This document shows, one piece after another, positions 54,170 through 64,000 of a stretch of 64,000 nucleotides of DNA (its first letter is position 1; every line of letters begins with the position of its first letter). A model generated the notes under the pieces. It was not told where the DNA came from, ran no database searches, and saw only the letters and a program-made list of their open reading frames with translations. Source of the stretch: Bathynomus jamesi. Lineage: Eukaryota; Arthropoda; Malacostraca; Isopoda; Cirolanidae. A program made the translations under genes and the position numbers. The stretch is from positions 142,501 through 206,500 of the forward strand of contig JAJOZX010005631.1 in assembly GCA_023014485.1 (NCBI GenBank), read 5' to 3'.

Positions 54170-55670
54170 GAAATATTTATAGTGGGCACACTAGGGGCCA
54201 CTTCGGCCCATCGAGGTGGCTCCACTATGTAAAAACTGCCTGTACATTGGCAACAACCACTTTTTACAAAACTAAATAATTATCAATTTAAAACTAATTA
54301 ATTATCAATTAAAAACTAAAGATAGAATCTCTCGATCCAGCGGATCAAGTCATAATAGACTACTATCCACAAATATGTTACACTCTATATCTATTTATAA
54401 CCGACATGCAAATATATCAGATCCAAAGAATCCAGTCAACTTCATTACGGTATCCATCACTACCAGTACCTTGCCAACCAAAAATAAGTCACGGTCCATA
54501 TCAATTGCGGACCAAGTCACAATTTACAACCATATACATTTCCATATATACACTTAGGAGGAAAAGTGTAGGTGTGGCTGTAAAGACTGTACAGTAATGT
54601 AGAAATGTGTGTGCACCCATTTTGGGTCTCCCATTTAAAGGTGTTTGTGGGGCAAGTGAAGATCATGAGTTTTTCAATACCTCACAGTACTATGGGGGGC
54701 ACCGCTCGGCACAGAAATCTCTTTAAATGGGGTGTATAAGGACAGAGAGTATCCCCTAACCCAAGATGCTGCCTCCCTATATCCCACAACACTTGTGTTG
54801 AGCTGTGGGATCTATCACCACAAGGCCTTAATTTTACTACCTTAAACTATACCCAATCTATCAACATATGCGTCTAATCGATTTTTAAACATGTTTATAG
54901 ACGTGCTACTAATTACTTCACCGGCAAACTATTCCAGCTATTTACTATTCTGTGCGTAAAAAAGTTTTTGGCAACTGTTGTCTCGAACCTTCTACTTGTC
55001 AACTTACACCCGTTATTTCTAGTCCTATTATATTGAGATATTTCGAAAGAGCTATCTCTATCTACGTTATCGAACCCATTCATAATTTTGAACACCTGGA
55101 TTAGATCACCCCTTAGCCTCCGAGTCTCGAGTGCAGTCAATTTTAACTCCTTAAGCCTATCCTCGTACGACTTTGACCTAAGCGATGGAATCATCTTAGT
55201 TGCTCGTCTTTGAACTCTTTTCTTTCGATTTTGTCTATATCTTTGCGCATATGCGGATTCCAAAATTGGACCGCGTACTGAAAATGGGGTCTAACTAATG
55301 ATTTATAAAGAGGAACTATAATATCGCGCGATTTGTACTCAAAATTCCGAGCTATAAAACCTAACACTTTCTTCGCTTATTGACCGCTTCTGTACTTTGT
55401 TTCGCTACTTTTAAATCACCAGTGACTATAACTCCTAAATCTTTTTCCTGCTCTACGCTTGTTAACTCTTTCCCTGACATACTATACGCAAAATTACCGT
55501 TACGCGAACCTATATGCAAAATTTTGCACTTATCAACGTTAAATCTCATTTGCCATGTGACTGACCAATCAACGATTTTATTCAGACGTTCCTGATTTTA
55601 CCTCTATCTTCGTCATTAATCTAGATATAATGAATGGTGGTGTCATCTGCATATGTTAACTGATGAAAAT
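54170..55670 (-). pseudogene. CR1-G: RT C-terminal half and 3' UTR
   Basis: Minus strand: LTYADDTTIHY (catalytic box) near 55,655, then WQMRFNVDKCKILHIGSRNG, GKELTSVEQEKDLGVIVTGD and KVAKQSTEAVNKRRK at 55,549-55,361. A frame change leads to QRRATKMIPSLRSKSYEDRL, LKLTALETRRLRGDLIQVFK and ISQYNRTRNNGCKLTSRRFE. The RT ends near 54,890. Clearly CR1-like and diverged from CR1-C/D/E. A long 3' UTR extends toward 54,170 (GGGGCCACTTCGGCCCATCG region). The YADD box is intact but everything upstream is absent. Confidence 0.82.
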
Positions 55671-55844
55671 ATTTGATTAGAAAATAATAAACTAATTTGT
55701 GTATTGGAGAAACATACAATAATGGGTCTGGAATATTTGCTTTAGGTGTTACTGAGGAACATGCCACTGCCTGTATGTGAATTATGCACTTTTACAGTAT
55801 AAGCTGTGTTTGAATCATTTTGACAGAAGGTGTCTGAAGCCGCA

Positions 55845-55970
55845 GGTAGTGGAACTCCCGTTTCTCCTTTCACTGTCCTCCTTAGTTGATCCTTTTCCGT
55901 GCCTCTTCTACCTTGTGAGCAGTCCAGCATGCTCTCAAACACACATTTCTCCCTCTATTCCTCACTACAT
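55845..55970 (+). repeat. Dispersed repeat, copy 2
   Basis: See the copy at 52,860-52,990; about 90 percent identical by eye. Confidence 0.8.
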
Positions 55971-56034
55971 CCAGAACATGCATCTTACACACACACAATC
56001 TCCTCAAAATTAATAAAAAAAAGGCATCGTTCAG

Positions 56035-56130
56035 TCTCGGAAACCTTGTTTTAGGCTCTCTCTCTTTCTATGGAAGGGGCACTTTTTGCGGGCGCTCGCC
56101 CTTGGCTCCTCCTTCCTGCATAAAAAAAAA
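56035..56130 (+). mobile_element. NLR-B 3' tail only
   Basis: CGGGCGCTCGCCCTTGGCTC and CTTCCTGCATAAAAAAAAA match the 3' end of NLR-B at 2650-2709. Extremely 5'-truncated copy. Confidence 0.75.
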
Positions 56131-56994
56131 TTGTAGATAAAACATGCGTACCAAACTGTACAGTAGAGTAAACATGGATTCAGTAAATTGTTGAAACAGT
56201 AGCTATATAAGTTAACATATACAGTACATTGTATTGGGTCAGAAAGGTCATGAGGTCTTGTATCCACATATCCCTCACATTGTGTTTGAGTTTGCGTTTT
56301 GTTTTCCTCAAACGACCTTAAAAATCTGTAATAAGGATAGCGTGCAGAGTAGGCAATTGCGCAGGGACGCTGTGCGTGGGATTTTTTAAATAATGTTTAT
56401 GAAATTCAATGTGATGCTATTTGGAGGCTTAAAAAATACCATTATAGAAACAGTTGTGCCGAAAGCCATAGCCCAAACACATATCATAGGATATGTATCA
56501 GTATTTGCTTTATCGATAGAAGGGTGATTCCGCATGATAGATAATTAATACTCGTCTTGGTATGTTTCGACATTCCTCGTTCTTCTTCTGAGAGAAACAT
56601 TTTGAATATCATTTTTATCCTTCGATGGGAAAAATTGCTGAAAAATCGTTCTAGTTTACTTTAGAGATATATCAATGTAAACAAATTATCGCATAGGATT
56701 TGATGTTGAAGCCTTGCGCAGATTAATGGTTTGAAATCCTATTATTTGGACAAATTTATATTTACAAAATCTTTTAGGCCTTCTGTATAAAGGGAAGACT
56801 TAGTTTTAAAGAACAGATAAAAGGGGAGTGATCTAATGGAAAAAATAAAATGAGGGTGAGGGTAATTTCCACTCGCTTGCATAAAGCAAAATGCAAAAAA
56901 ATATACAAGAACATTTGGGATAAGTATGAGGGGAAGTTTTACAAACAGAATGTGGGTATAATAAATAACAATAAAAAAATTAGGCAAAGAATGA
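56131..56994. other. Unannotated spacer
   Basis: AT-rich; no gene or repeat that I can support. Confidence 0.4.
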
Positions 56995-57299
56995 TAACAC
57001 TGGTCAACAAAGATTTTTCATCAGAGTAAAATTTGTGGTGGCTGGATATCACTTTTCACGCTGATTCCAAAATGCATTCAGATTTTTCTAGCACGTATAG
57101 TTTTCAAGATGAAGGCATATATATAACTACACAGATTTAACCATTTTAAATAGGCAAAATACTAATATTTCAACATTTGATTGTGTTTATTTTATTGTGT
57201 TTTTTTAGTTTATTCATCTTATTTATTTCAATTATCTTAATTATACATCTTATGTATTTCAGGTGTGAGCTTTTACGTCTAGCAGCATTGTGATTCACT

Positions 57300-58488
57300 T
57301 TTGAAGGTAGACATTTAGAGCCTAAAAAGTTAACCCAAGGACAGTTGAATGATCTTGTTAGAGACTTATCGCTGTCTAAAGAGAAATCAGAGCTTCTCGC
57401 CTCAAGACTAAAGGAGAACAATTTACTTGAGAACAATGTTCGTATTAGTTACTACCGAAAGCGGAATTTTGAATTAACAGCATTCTTTTCAGTAGACGGT
57501 CCTCTCTGTTATTGCCATGACATCAATGGACTATTTACAGCCATATCTCAGACGTATGTGGCATCTGAGTGGCGCCTCTTTATTGATTCGTCGCAGAGAA
57601 GCCTGAAAGCAGTTCTTTTGCATAATGGTAATATAATGCCATCCATCCCCATTGCCCATTCCGTCCATCTAAAAGAGACATTGACAATATGGATATACTA
57701 CTTAAGGCAATCAAATACGACAGTCATCAGTGGAATGTTTGTGGAGATCTAAAAGTTATAGGAATGCTTATGGGTATGCAGTCAGGATTCACAAAATTTT
57801 GTTGTTTCCTTTGCCTGTGGGACAGTCGCGCCACTATAGAACATTACACCAAAAGTGACTGGCCACTTAGGTATACATATGTCCCAGGGATAAGCAATGT
57901 CCAGTCTGTCCCTTTAGTGATCCCCAAAAGATCTATCTGCCACCTCTTCACATTAAACTTGGTTTAATGAAGAATTTTGTTAAAGCAATGGGTAAAGTCA
58001 ATTCTGAAGGGTTCCAATACCTTTCAAGGAAATTTCCGAAGGTTACTGCAGCAAAATTGGAGGAAGGAATTTTTGTTGGGCCACAAATAAGGGAGGTTTT
58101 GAATGACACTGAATTTGAAAAAGTCCTAAGTCCGCTGGAATTGAAGGCTTGGCTGGCGTTCAAATGGATATGTGAAAACTTTCTTGGAAGCAACAAGTCA
58201 CCTGCGTATAAGGATGGAGTCGAGAACCTCCTTGATGCCTTCAAAGAAATGGAGTGTCGAATGCCGTTAAAAATTCACTTCCTGCATTCCCACTTAGATT
58301 TCTTTCCTGAAAACCTTGGTGCAGTGAGTGACGAGCAAGGAGAGCGCTTCCATCAAGATATTCAGATGATGGAGAAGCGCTACCAAGGATATTGGAATGA
58401 AAGCATGATGGCGGACCATTGTTGGATGCTGTATCGTGACAATCCAGGCCAAATTTACAAAAGGAAATCACACTCACAGCGCTTTTAA
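57300..58488 (+). pseudogene. DDE-like transposase of CACT-ended element, copy 2
   Basis: Homologous to the 461-aa protein at 29,297-30,682. Three frames: LTQGQLNDLVRDLSLSKEKS to about 57,690, then NVCGDLKVIGMLMGMQSGFT, then MKNFVKAMGKVNSEGFQYLS to the stop at 58,488. Frame changes are near 57,690 (2 bp) and 57,915. Conserved candidates: Asp in WRLFIDSSQ, Asp in VCGDLKV, C-x2-C in CFLCLW, Glu in SDEQGERFHQ. The second His of the HYKKH motif is Ser here (HYTKS). The N-terminal Cys-rich region is absent; a splice-acceptor-like TTTCAG at about 57,262 leaves an upstream exon possible. Confidence 0.8.
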
Positions 58489-58533
58489 TAAAATAATGTA
58501 TATATTCTTTATTTATAAGTACATTGAATAAGG

Positions 58534-60805
58534 CAGGGGTGCTCACACCCGTGCCCGCGGGCACACGTGTGCCCGCCATGGATTTGAATGTGCCCGCTGG
58601 TTTATTTTGGAATAGCCGGCCTAAATGAAATCTTAACTGGCAATATAAAAATTACTAGAAATGAATTTTTACATGCGAGCAGAGCGCTCACATACATGTT
58701 TAAAACATGTCTGAAACCATTGCTTTGCTCCGCCAATTTCTGTGTCGCTTAAAGCGACGATTCTATTTCAACGGATATAATGAATCGAGTTGGCTGATTG
58801 GGTGTTTCGTGGAAATACAACCAATCAGAAGGCATTTTAGAAACGACTCGCTAGGCTTTCTGTGTCTTTTCGAATTTTATTGATTTTATAAAGATGAGTG
58901 GGCGGATCGATATTTAGTTCCGCGTTTGACCTGTCCGCGTGACCTTGTGTGTGGATGCGAACATGAAATGTGTCTATTTTTTAGTCGTTTATTACGTAAT
59001 TTGACGTTTTCACATTTAGTATTAAAAGTTTAGCATCATGTCGACCGTTCACCCGTTCGTGTCATCTTGTGTGTGGATGCGAATTTGAAATTTGTCTATT
59101 TTTAAGTCGTTTTTTACGTAATTTGACGTTTTCACATTTAGTATTAAAAGTTTAGCATTATTTCGACCGGCAGCGTGTCCGATTTTGAAGTTTCAAGTGG
59201 TAAAAGTTCAGCCTCTGATATTAGTGGCTAGATCGCAAAATATTTTTTTTAAAAATTACATTATTTAATTTTATTTTTATTGACAGGGCTTCATAATGGC
59301 GACACGAACCAGTGATAAGACTATAAGGACGTATAATTTTCAAAGTGAATGGGAAGATATTTACTTTTTCTCAAACATAAATTCTAAATGTATATGCTTA
59401 ATATGCCAATCTACTCTAGCTGTTGCCAAAAAATATAATGTTGAAAGGCATTTTAAAGCTAATCATAATCATTATAAAACAAGATACCCAGTTAATAGTG
59501 AACTACGCAGGGCAAAAATAAGAGAATTGAAATCCCAACTTACCAGCCAACAATTGGTTTTTACAAAGAAAATTGAGAAATCAAAGGCAGCTACCATTGC
59601 ATCTTTCCGAGTGTGTCACAGTTTAACGAAGCACATGAAACCTTTTGATGATGGTGCATTTGTAAAAGAAGCATTTTTGGATGCAGCAGACTCGTTGTTT
59701 GATCAGTTTAAAAACAAATCTGAAATAATCTCCGCTATTAAAGACATGCAACTTTCCAGACCCACTGTTACACGACGTTAAGAATCAATTAGAAGAAAGC
59801 AATTCTGAACATACAGATCTTTTATTGCACACTAATGTAAGATGGCTCAGCAGGGGCTTATTTTTACAACGATTTAGGGATTTACTGACTGAAATCAAAG
59901 AGTTTCTGGCTGTAAGAGGTGATAATTATAATCAGTTGGAAAATAAAGTTTGGTTACTTGATTTAGCTTTCTTAACTGATATTACTGCTAAATTGAGAGA
60001 CCTCAATGTTGAACTCCAAGGCAAAGATAAAAACATTGCTCAAATGATTAGTGCTATAAATGCTTTCCAGCATTCTCTAAAACTCTATTTGTCACAACTG
60101 CAACGTTCGGAACTGAAACACTTCCCTAATATGTTGACAGAGCTACTTAACCAAGAAAATAATTTTGAGAATTTTAACAAAGACCGTTATGCAAAAGAGA
60201 TAGGGAATCTCATTCAACAATTTGAGCAACGTTTCATAGACTTTGAAAAATTAAAACCTATTGTGGAATTTATGTGGTTTCCATTTGAAGAAAAAGTTGA
60301 TATTGAGGAAATCGCAACAAAAAATCAGCATTATTTAAATTGGATATAGCTAACCTAGAACGAGAAGTTTTATTCCTTCAAAATGATCTGGAAATTAAAA
60401 CAAGGGCCTTCAGTACCAATTTTTGGAGCTTATTTGCTGAAGAAAAATATCCTCTGCTGAGAAAATGTGCTATGTACTTGACCTCAATTTTTGCCTCCAC
60501 ATACCTTTGTGAATCAGCATTTTCCAAGATGAAGATGCTTAAATCAAAGTACCGGACTGTTTTGACAGATGAGCACCTCGATGACTGTTTAAGACTAACA
60601 GTTACCAATTACACGCCAAATTTCAAAGCCCTTGCTGAATTAAAGCAGTGTAAGCCATCAACTAGCAATTAAATGTGAGTATTATCTTCTATCACTTGTA
60701 TTTATTTTTAGTTCATAAATTAGGGGAAAATTTTGGTGTTTGTGCCCGCCAAAGATAATAGTTAGCAAATTTTGCCCTAAGGCCTCCGAAGTCTGAGCAC
60801 CCCTG
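58534..60805 (+). mobile_element. hAT element nested in CACT-ended copy 2
   Basis: 12-bp inverted ends CAGGGGTGCTCA / TGAGCACCCCTG flanked by GAATAAGG at 58,526-58,533 and 60,806-60,813, an exact 8-bp duplication. The subterminal motif GTGCCCGC is repeated near both ends (58,551-58,600 and 60,742). Contains a transposase with an internal deletion. Confidence 0.95.
59296..60672 (+). pseudogene. hAT transposase with BED finger, catalytic core deleted
   Basis: Frame 1 (59,296-59,781): BED-type zinc finger with CLIC and ERHFKANH, then KAATIASFRVCHSLTKHMKP, ending at SRPTVTR. Frame 2 (59,776-60,349) begins DVKNQLEESNSEHTDLLLHT and NVRWLSRGLFLQRFRDLL. Frame 3 (60,340-60,672) holds the hATC dimerisation region: LRKCAMYLTSIFASTYLCES, AFSKMKMLKSKYRTVLTDEH. 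Between SRPTVTR and DVKNQL the region with the first two catalytic Asp (some 150-250 residues in relatives) is gone. It resembles the transposases related to ZBED5/FAM200/GTF2IRD2 proteins. Non-autonomous. Confidence 0.85.
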
Positions 60806-61106
60806 GAATAAGGTATATGATGTATTTGTTGTTTAGCATTCCTAAGTGTGATCTATACATCCATAAATTTTCTTATAGCAATATCAAAAACTTAAAAATA
60901 TCAAAACCAGTGTATCTATATAACTATACGTGCTAGAAAAAACATAAAACCAGATTCGGAATCAGCGCGAAAAATGCATTAAGAAAAGTGTGATCATGTT
61001 TGTGATGAGAAAAACAAGTTTCATTTTGTTGGCCAGTGTAATACGACAACCAGTAAATGTAAAAAGTAGTAAGGAATATTGAAATAATGTAAAAAATATA
61101 CATATA

Positions 61107-61129
61107 CAGTATATATATATATACACACC

Positions 61130-61172
<43 letters not shown>

Positions 61173-61194
61173 TCTCATGTAAACATTCTGTACA

Positions 61195-61246
<52 letters not shown>
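61107..61246. repeat. (TA)n microsatellites
   Basis: Two long TA runs at 61,131-61,168 and 61,199-61,247. Confidence 0.95.
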
Positions 61247-61251
<5 letters not shown>

Positions 61252-61446
61252 GCACACTGTGTATATATACCGTATACAAACATATCCAGTATACTTCTTG
61301 AATGGAACTGTGATTATACGAATGTATAAATGTATGATGAGATTTCTGAGTCATTTTCATTTGAACGATTCTCGTTTTATTTTTAGATTTTTTTTTCACT
61401 GGATCACGTTCATATTTGGTGAATGCGATACTCGGTCACAAACTCG

Positions 61447-61475
61447 ATGGGTTTTTTTTTTTAGGGGGGGGGGGG
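61447..61475. repeat. Poly-T/poly-G homopolymer block
   Basis: T12 followed by about 14 G; a likely site of sequencing error. Confidence 0.9.
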
Positions 61476-61504
61476 GATGAGTGGTGGTTATTGCTGTACA
61501 ATTC

Positions 61505-61625
61505 TGCACAATAATACAAATAATAAAGTCGAAATAATACAAATAGATAAAGTGGGGAATGATACAAATAGATAAAGTCGGAATAATACAAATAGATAAA
61601 GTCGGAATAATACAAATAGATTGAA
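61505..61625. repeat. Minisatellite, about 25-bp unit
   Basis: Five units of AATAATACAAATAGATAAAG with TCGG/TGGG ends. Confidence 0.92.
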
Positions 61626-61734
61626 AAGATACACGTTCTATTTATCAGAATTTTCATTCTTTGGTTGAAAAATAATTTCCCTCATCAAATGTCGGTTGTA
61701 GTTAAGTAAATGTAATGTAATGATGAAGTTGTTC

Positions 61735-61925
61735 AACTTCCTCGACAACATCTGAGGTTATATGACGAAGGGGATCTACAGCTTTACGCGGGATCCGAAC
61801 CACGCGTCACTACATAGTATGGACGCGGCTCAGGGGACGGTCTCCCATGTAACTACTACCCAGACCTAATGTCGATTAATTTCGTTGATCAATGGGAAGC
61901 GGTGTTATGACAATGGCTACGAAGT
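61735..61925 (-). mobile_element. 5S-rRNA-headed SINE, copy 3
   Basis: Minus strand head TAGCCATTGTCATAACACC, GATCAACGAAATTAATCGAC, GGTAGTAGTTACATGGGAGA then CCG, aligning with 5S rRNA. Followed by GTGGTTCGGATCCCGC (B-box-like) and AAAGCTGTAGATCCCCTTC. Confidence 0.8.
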
Positions 61926-61929
61926 ACCT

Positions 61930-62447
61930 CCGTTGTTGAGTCCGGAATCCGAAATTGGCTCGCGATAAAGCCAGTGAGACGTTTTCTAGAAAGTAGAAGG
62001 ATTAGGGAGAATGAAAAGGAATGGAGAAGAGAGGGAGTGGGAGGATGACGTCATAGGTGGCTATCGGTTTTATTACTCGGGATTAGTTGGCATAACTGCT
62101 CCATCAGATGTGACAAAGCGCCTTTAAGTGCTTTAAGTCCCTAACATGGAATTTAATCTATATTCTATTTCAGAGTTTTTAGAAACTTTATTTATTTTCA
62201 TTTCGGATTTATTTACCTATTCATTTTATCTCAGACGTTTGGAAAGGTATATTGGCCGAAATTATGTATATATATATATATGTTTGTGTGTGTGTGTGTG
62301 TGTATACACTACATAAATAATGTGTTTGTTCTGTCTGTGATCGAGTAATTTGGATCTGATTTGTTTCTTTTAAAGTTTATAGATTTTAATGTTTTACATC
62401 TTAAACTTTTTCACAGTGTTCCCATATATATATATATGTGTGTGTGT

Positions 62448-62489
<42 letters not shown>

Positions 62490-62756
62490 TCATCAAAATA
62501 ATGGAAAGGCTTGCATTTTCTGCGATGTAATGTAATATTTTCTGATATCATTAATGTCGTTTTATACTTCATTAACTTGATATGTGAATGAATATAACAT
62601 TGAGAACATCTTCTATTTTAATTTGCTGATACTGGTTTTTCCTGTTCTTGTAGAATAAATAAAAATATGGCGGTTGGAAAAGATGTTATTGACTGCGAAA
62701 GGGACATGATAATAGGAGTCTTTTAGGCTGGTATCTCAGTATTAAAAGTCGTATAA
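61930..62756. repeat. Spacer with TA/TG microsatellites
   Basis: (TA)(TG) runs at 62,266-62,305 and 62,427-62,486. Otherwise AT-rich without a supported gene. Confidence 0.6.
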
Positions 62757-63960
62757 TTGCTCATGTATCTCGATGAACAGTTCTCAAGGTTATATACTGA
62801 GTTTGATAAAGCCTTTGGTAAATGTGATCATGGAATTATAGCAACCAAACTTAAGAATACAGGAAATACTAGAAGGTTGGGACGATGGATATTTAATTTT
62901 CTGATCAAAAGAACGCAAAGCGGTACTAAATGGAGTCAAATGTGAAGTCTCAGAAGATTTCAGCTCTGTCCTACAAGGTACAGTATTAGCTCCTTTGCTG
63001 TTTATAATAATGATTGCAGACATTGATGCAGACATTAATGATAGTGTCGTATCGTGTTTCCCGGATGACACAGAGATATGCAAGGAAATATCAAACGAAG
63101 GTGACATAGAAAAGTTACAAAACGACATTGAAACATTAATCAAGTGGCTGGGAGACAACAATATGAAGTTCAACGAAAAAAAGTTCCAATTTATAAGATA
63201 TGATAACAGCAAAGAGCTACAGAATAAGGGGTAGAAAACACTGCGAGCCAAACAGATAACGCCAAACCCACAAACCAGAGCTCTTGAAATACTAATGTCA
63301 TTGAATGCATAGTTCAGAGAATACTATAACATTAAAAACACAAGAAGAAGAAAAGTAATGGGAATTATCTGGAGGAACTTCCACAGCAGAAGAGCAAACA
63401 CCATGCTAAAATTATGAAAGAGATTAGTCCCACCAGTAATTGAGTAATGCTCAGTACTCACAAGCCCAGACGGAAAACGAGACATAGCAAACATAAAGGC
63501 CAAAGGAGTTTTACATCTAAGACGGAGGAAACGAAAAATAAAGACTACTGATCTCGACAACAATCCTTGAAACTCTACTCCCTGGAAAGAAGACGCGAGC
63601 GATACACAATAATATAGAGTACATATGAAAAATACTCGAGGGTTGTGTCCCTAACCTTAGAAATGAAATAGAAACTCGCGGGGGCTGAGAGAAGAGGCTG
63701 ATTTTATATTGTCCCAGCTGCAGTGGGACAGAGGTTCATGAAAACGAGAATGGAAAATATCCTCGGAATACGAGGCATGAAACTTTTTAATATCCTGCCA
63801 AACGAAATGAGGAACCTCCTGCACACCAATCTGAATAATTTCAATAACCACTGGACATATTCTTGTGCGAAGTCCCTGATCAGTCATGTGTGGCTGGCTA
63901 CAAGGGCAGGAGGATAGCGGAAACCAACTCCCTCCTCTACCAAATCCAGAAAATGAGTCG
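62757..63960 (+). pseudogene. NLR-H: decayed reverse transcriptase
   Basis: FDKAFGKCDHGIIATKLKNT (RT domain A remnant), GRWIFNFLIKRTQSG, APLLFIIMIADIDADIND, then a degenerate catalytic box FPDDTEICKEIS in place of YADDT. The piece DIETLIKWLGDNNMKFNEKK follows, then stop-riddled C-terminal sequence with MRNLLHTNLNNFNNHW near 63,810. Frameshifts and stops throughout. The A-to-P change in the catalytic box by itself would impair RT. Clade is uncertain; the wording resembles RTs common in crustacean genomes. Confidence 0.7.
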
Positions 63961-64000
63961 GGATACTACAGAAGGGTCGATCCTGAGCCTTCGTTCAAAA

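Larger units (their letters stand above)
56998..61038 (+). mobile_element. CACT-ended DNA transposon, copy 2, with nested hAT
   Basis: Left end CACTGGTCAACAAAGATTTT at 56,998; right end, reverse-complemented, CACTGGCCAACAAAATGAAA, ending at 61,038. The inverted repeats share further blocks CGCTGATTCC and TTTTTCTAGCACGTATAG. Flanked by TAA at 56,995-56,997 and 61,039-61,041. About 1.8 kb remains after removing the hAT insertion (58,534-60,805) and its duplicated 8 bp. Confidence 0.88.

Noticed and set aside
61842..61921. Functional 5S rRNA gene
   Set aside because: Diverged, truncated before the 3' stem and fused to a SINE body; no T-run terminator at the expected place.

Overview
This is a 64-kb stretch of an animal nuclear genome made almost entirely of transposable elements and simple repeats. 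I could not support a single ordinary host gene. Arthropod origin is inferred from interstitial TTAGG-type repeats and the mix of CR1-type retrotransposons, mariner, hAT, MULE and Merlin elements. The extreme density of (TA)n and (GA/CT)n microsatellites suggests a decapod crustacean, but genus and species cannot be told from the sequence. Labels used below are mine: NLR-A, NLR-B, NLR-F and NLR-H are non-LTR retrotransposons of uncertain clade; CR1-C, -D, -E and -G are CR1-like.

Region 0.5-7.8 kb: NLR-F tail on the minus strand, then one old NLR-A copy (905-7806, minus) split by a Merlin-like element (1106-1720), an NLR-B fragment (1752-2707) and a MULE (about 3647-6703). The left end of the MULE together with its NLR-A flank has been tandemly amplified in 417-bp units. 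Region 8-10.3 kb: a possible LTR-like segment, a tandem repeat and a small TA-target MITE.

Region 10.7-22.1 kb: a head-to-tail run of CR1 copies: CR1-C, a near full-length CR1-D with an esterase-type ORF1 and an ORF2 with APE endonuclease and RT, and two 5'-truncated CR1-D copies. Their junctions are (CT)n tracts. Region 22.3-28.8 kb: a mariner relative keeping only its DNA-binding part, a hAT remnant, a tRNA-derived SINE, a 2-kb imperfect inverted repeat, and CR1-E.

Region 28.9-31.1 kb: a DNA transposon with CACTAGG... termini, a 3-bp TTA target duplication and a long DDE-like transposase ORF. A second, more decayed member of the family (56,998-61,038, TAA duplication) carries a complete nested hAT derivative (58,534-60,805, duplication GAATAAGG). 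Region 33.7-39.2 kb: Tc1 derivatives, two fold-back elements with similar GG..CTTTT termini and 8-bp duplications, 5S-rRNA-headed SINEs, mini-MITEs, and a mariner derivative whose ORF fuses the helix-turn-helix part to the C-terminal tail. Region 40.8-45.4 kb: two DD41D-type mariner elements and a hAT-in-hAT nest. Region 45.4-49.7 kb: the best NLR-A copy (minus), with an internal 216-bp triplication. Region 49.7-56.1 kb: a third fold-back, a dimeric tRNA SINE, CR1-G and repeats. Region 61-64 kb: microsatellites, a 5S-SINE and NLR-H.

The elements do not form a pathway; they form layers of insertion whose order can be read from who interrupts whom. The strongest candidates for something under-described are the CACT-ended transposon family, the fold-back family with TTAGG-rich interiors, the 5S/tRNA hybrid SINEs, and the recurrent (CT)n 5' junctions of retrotransposon copies.
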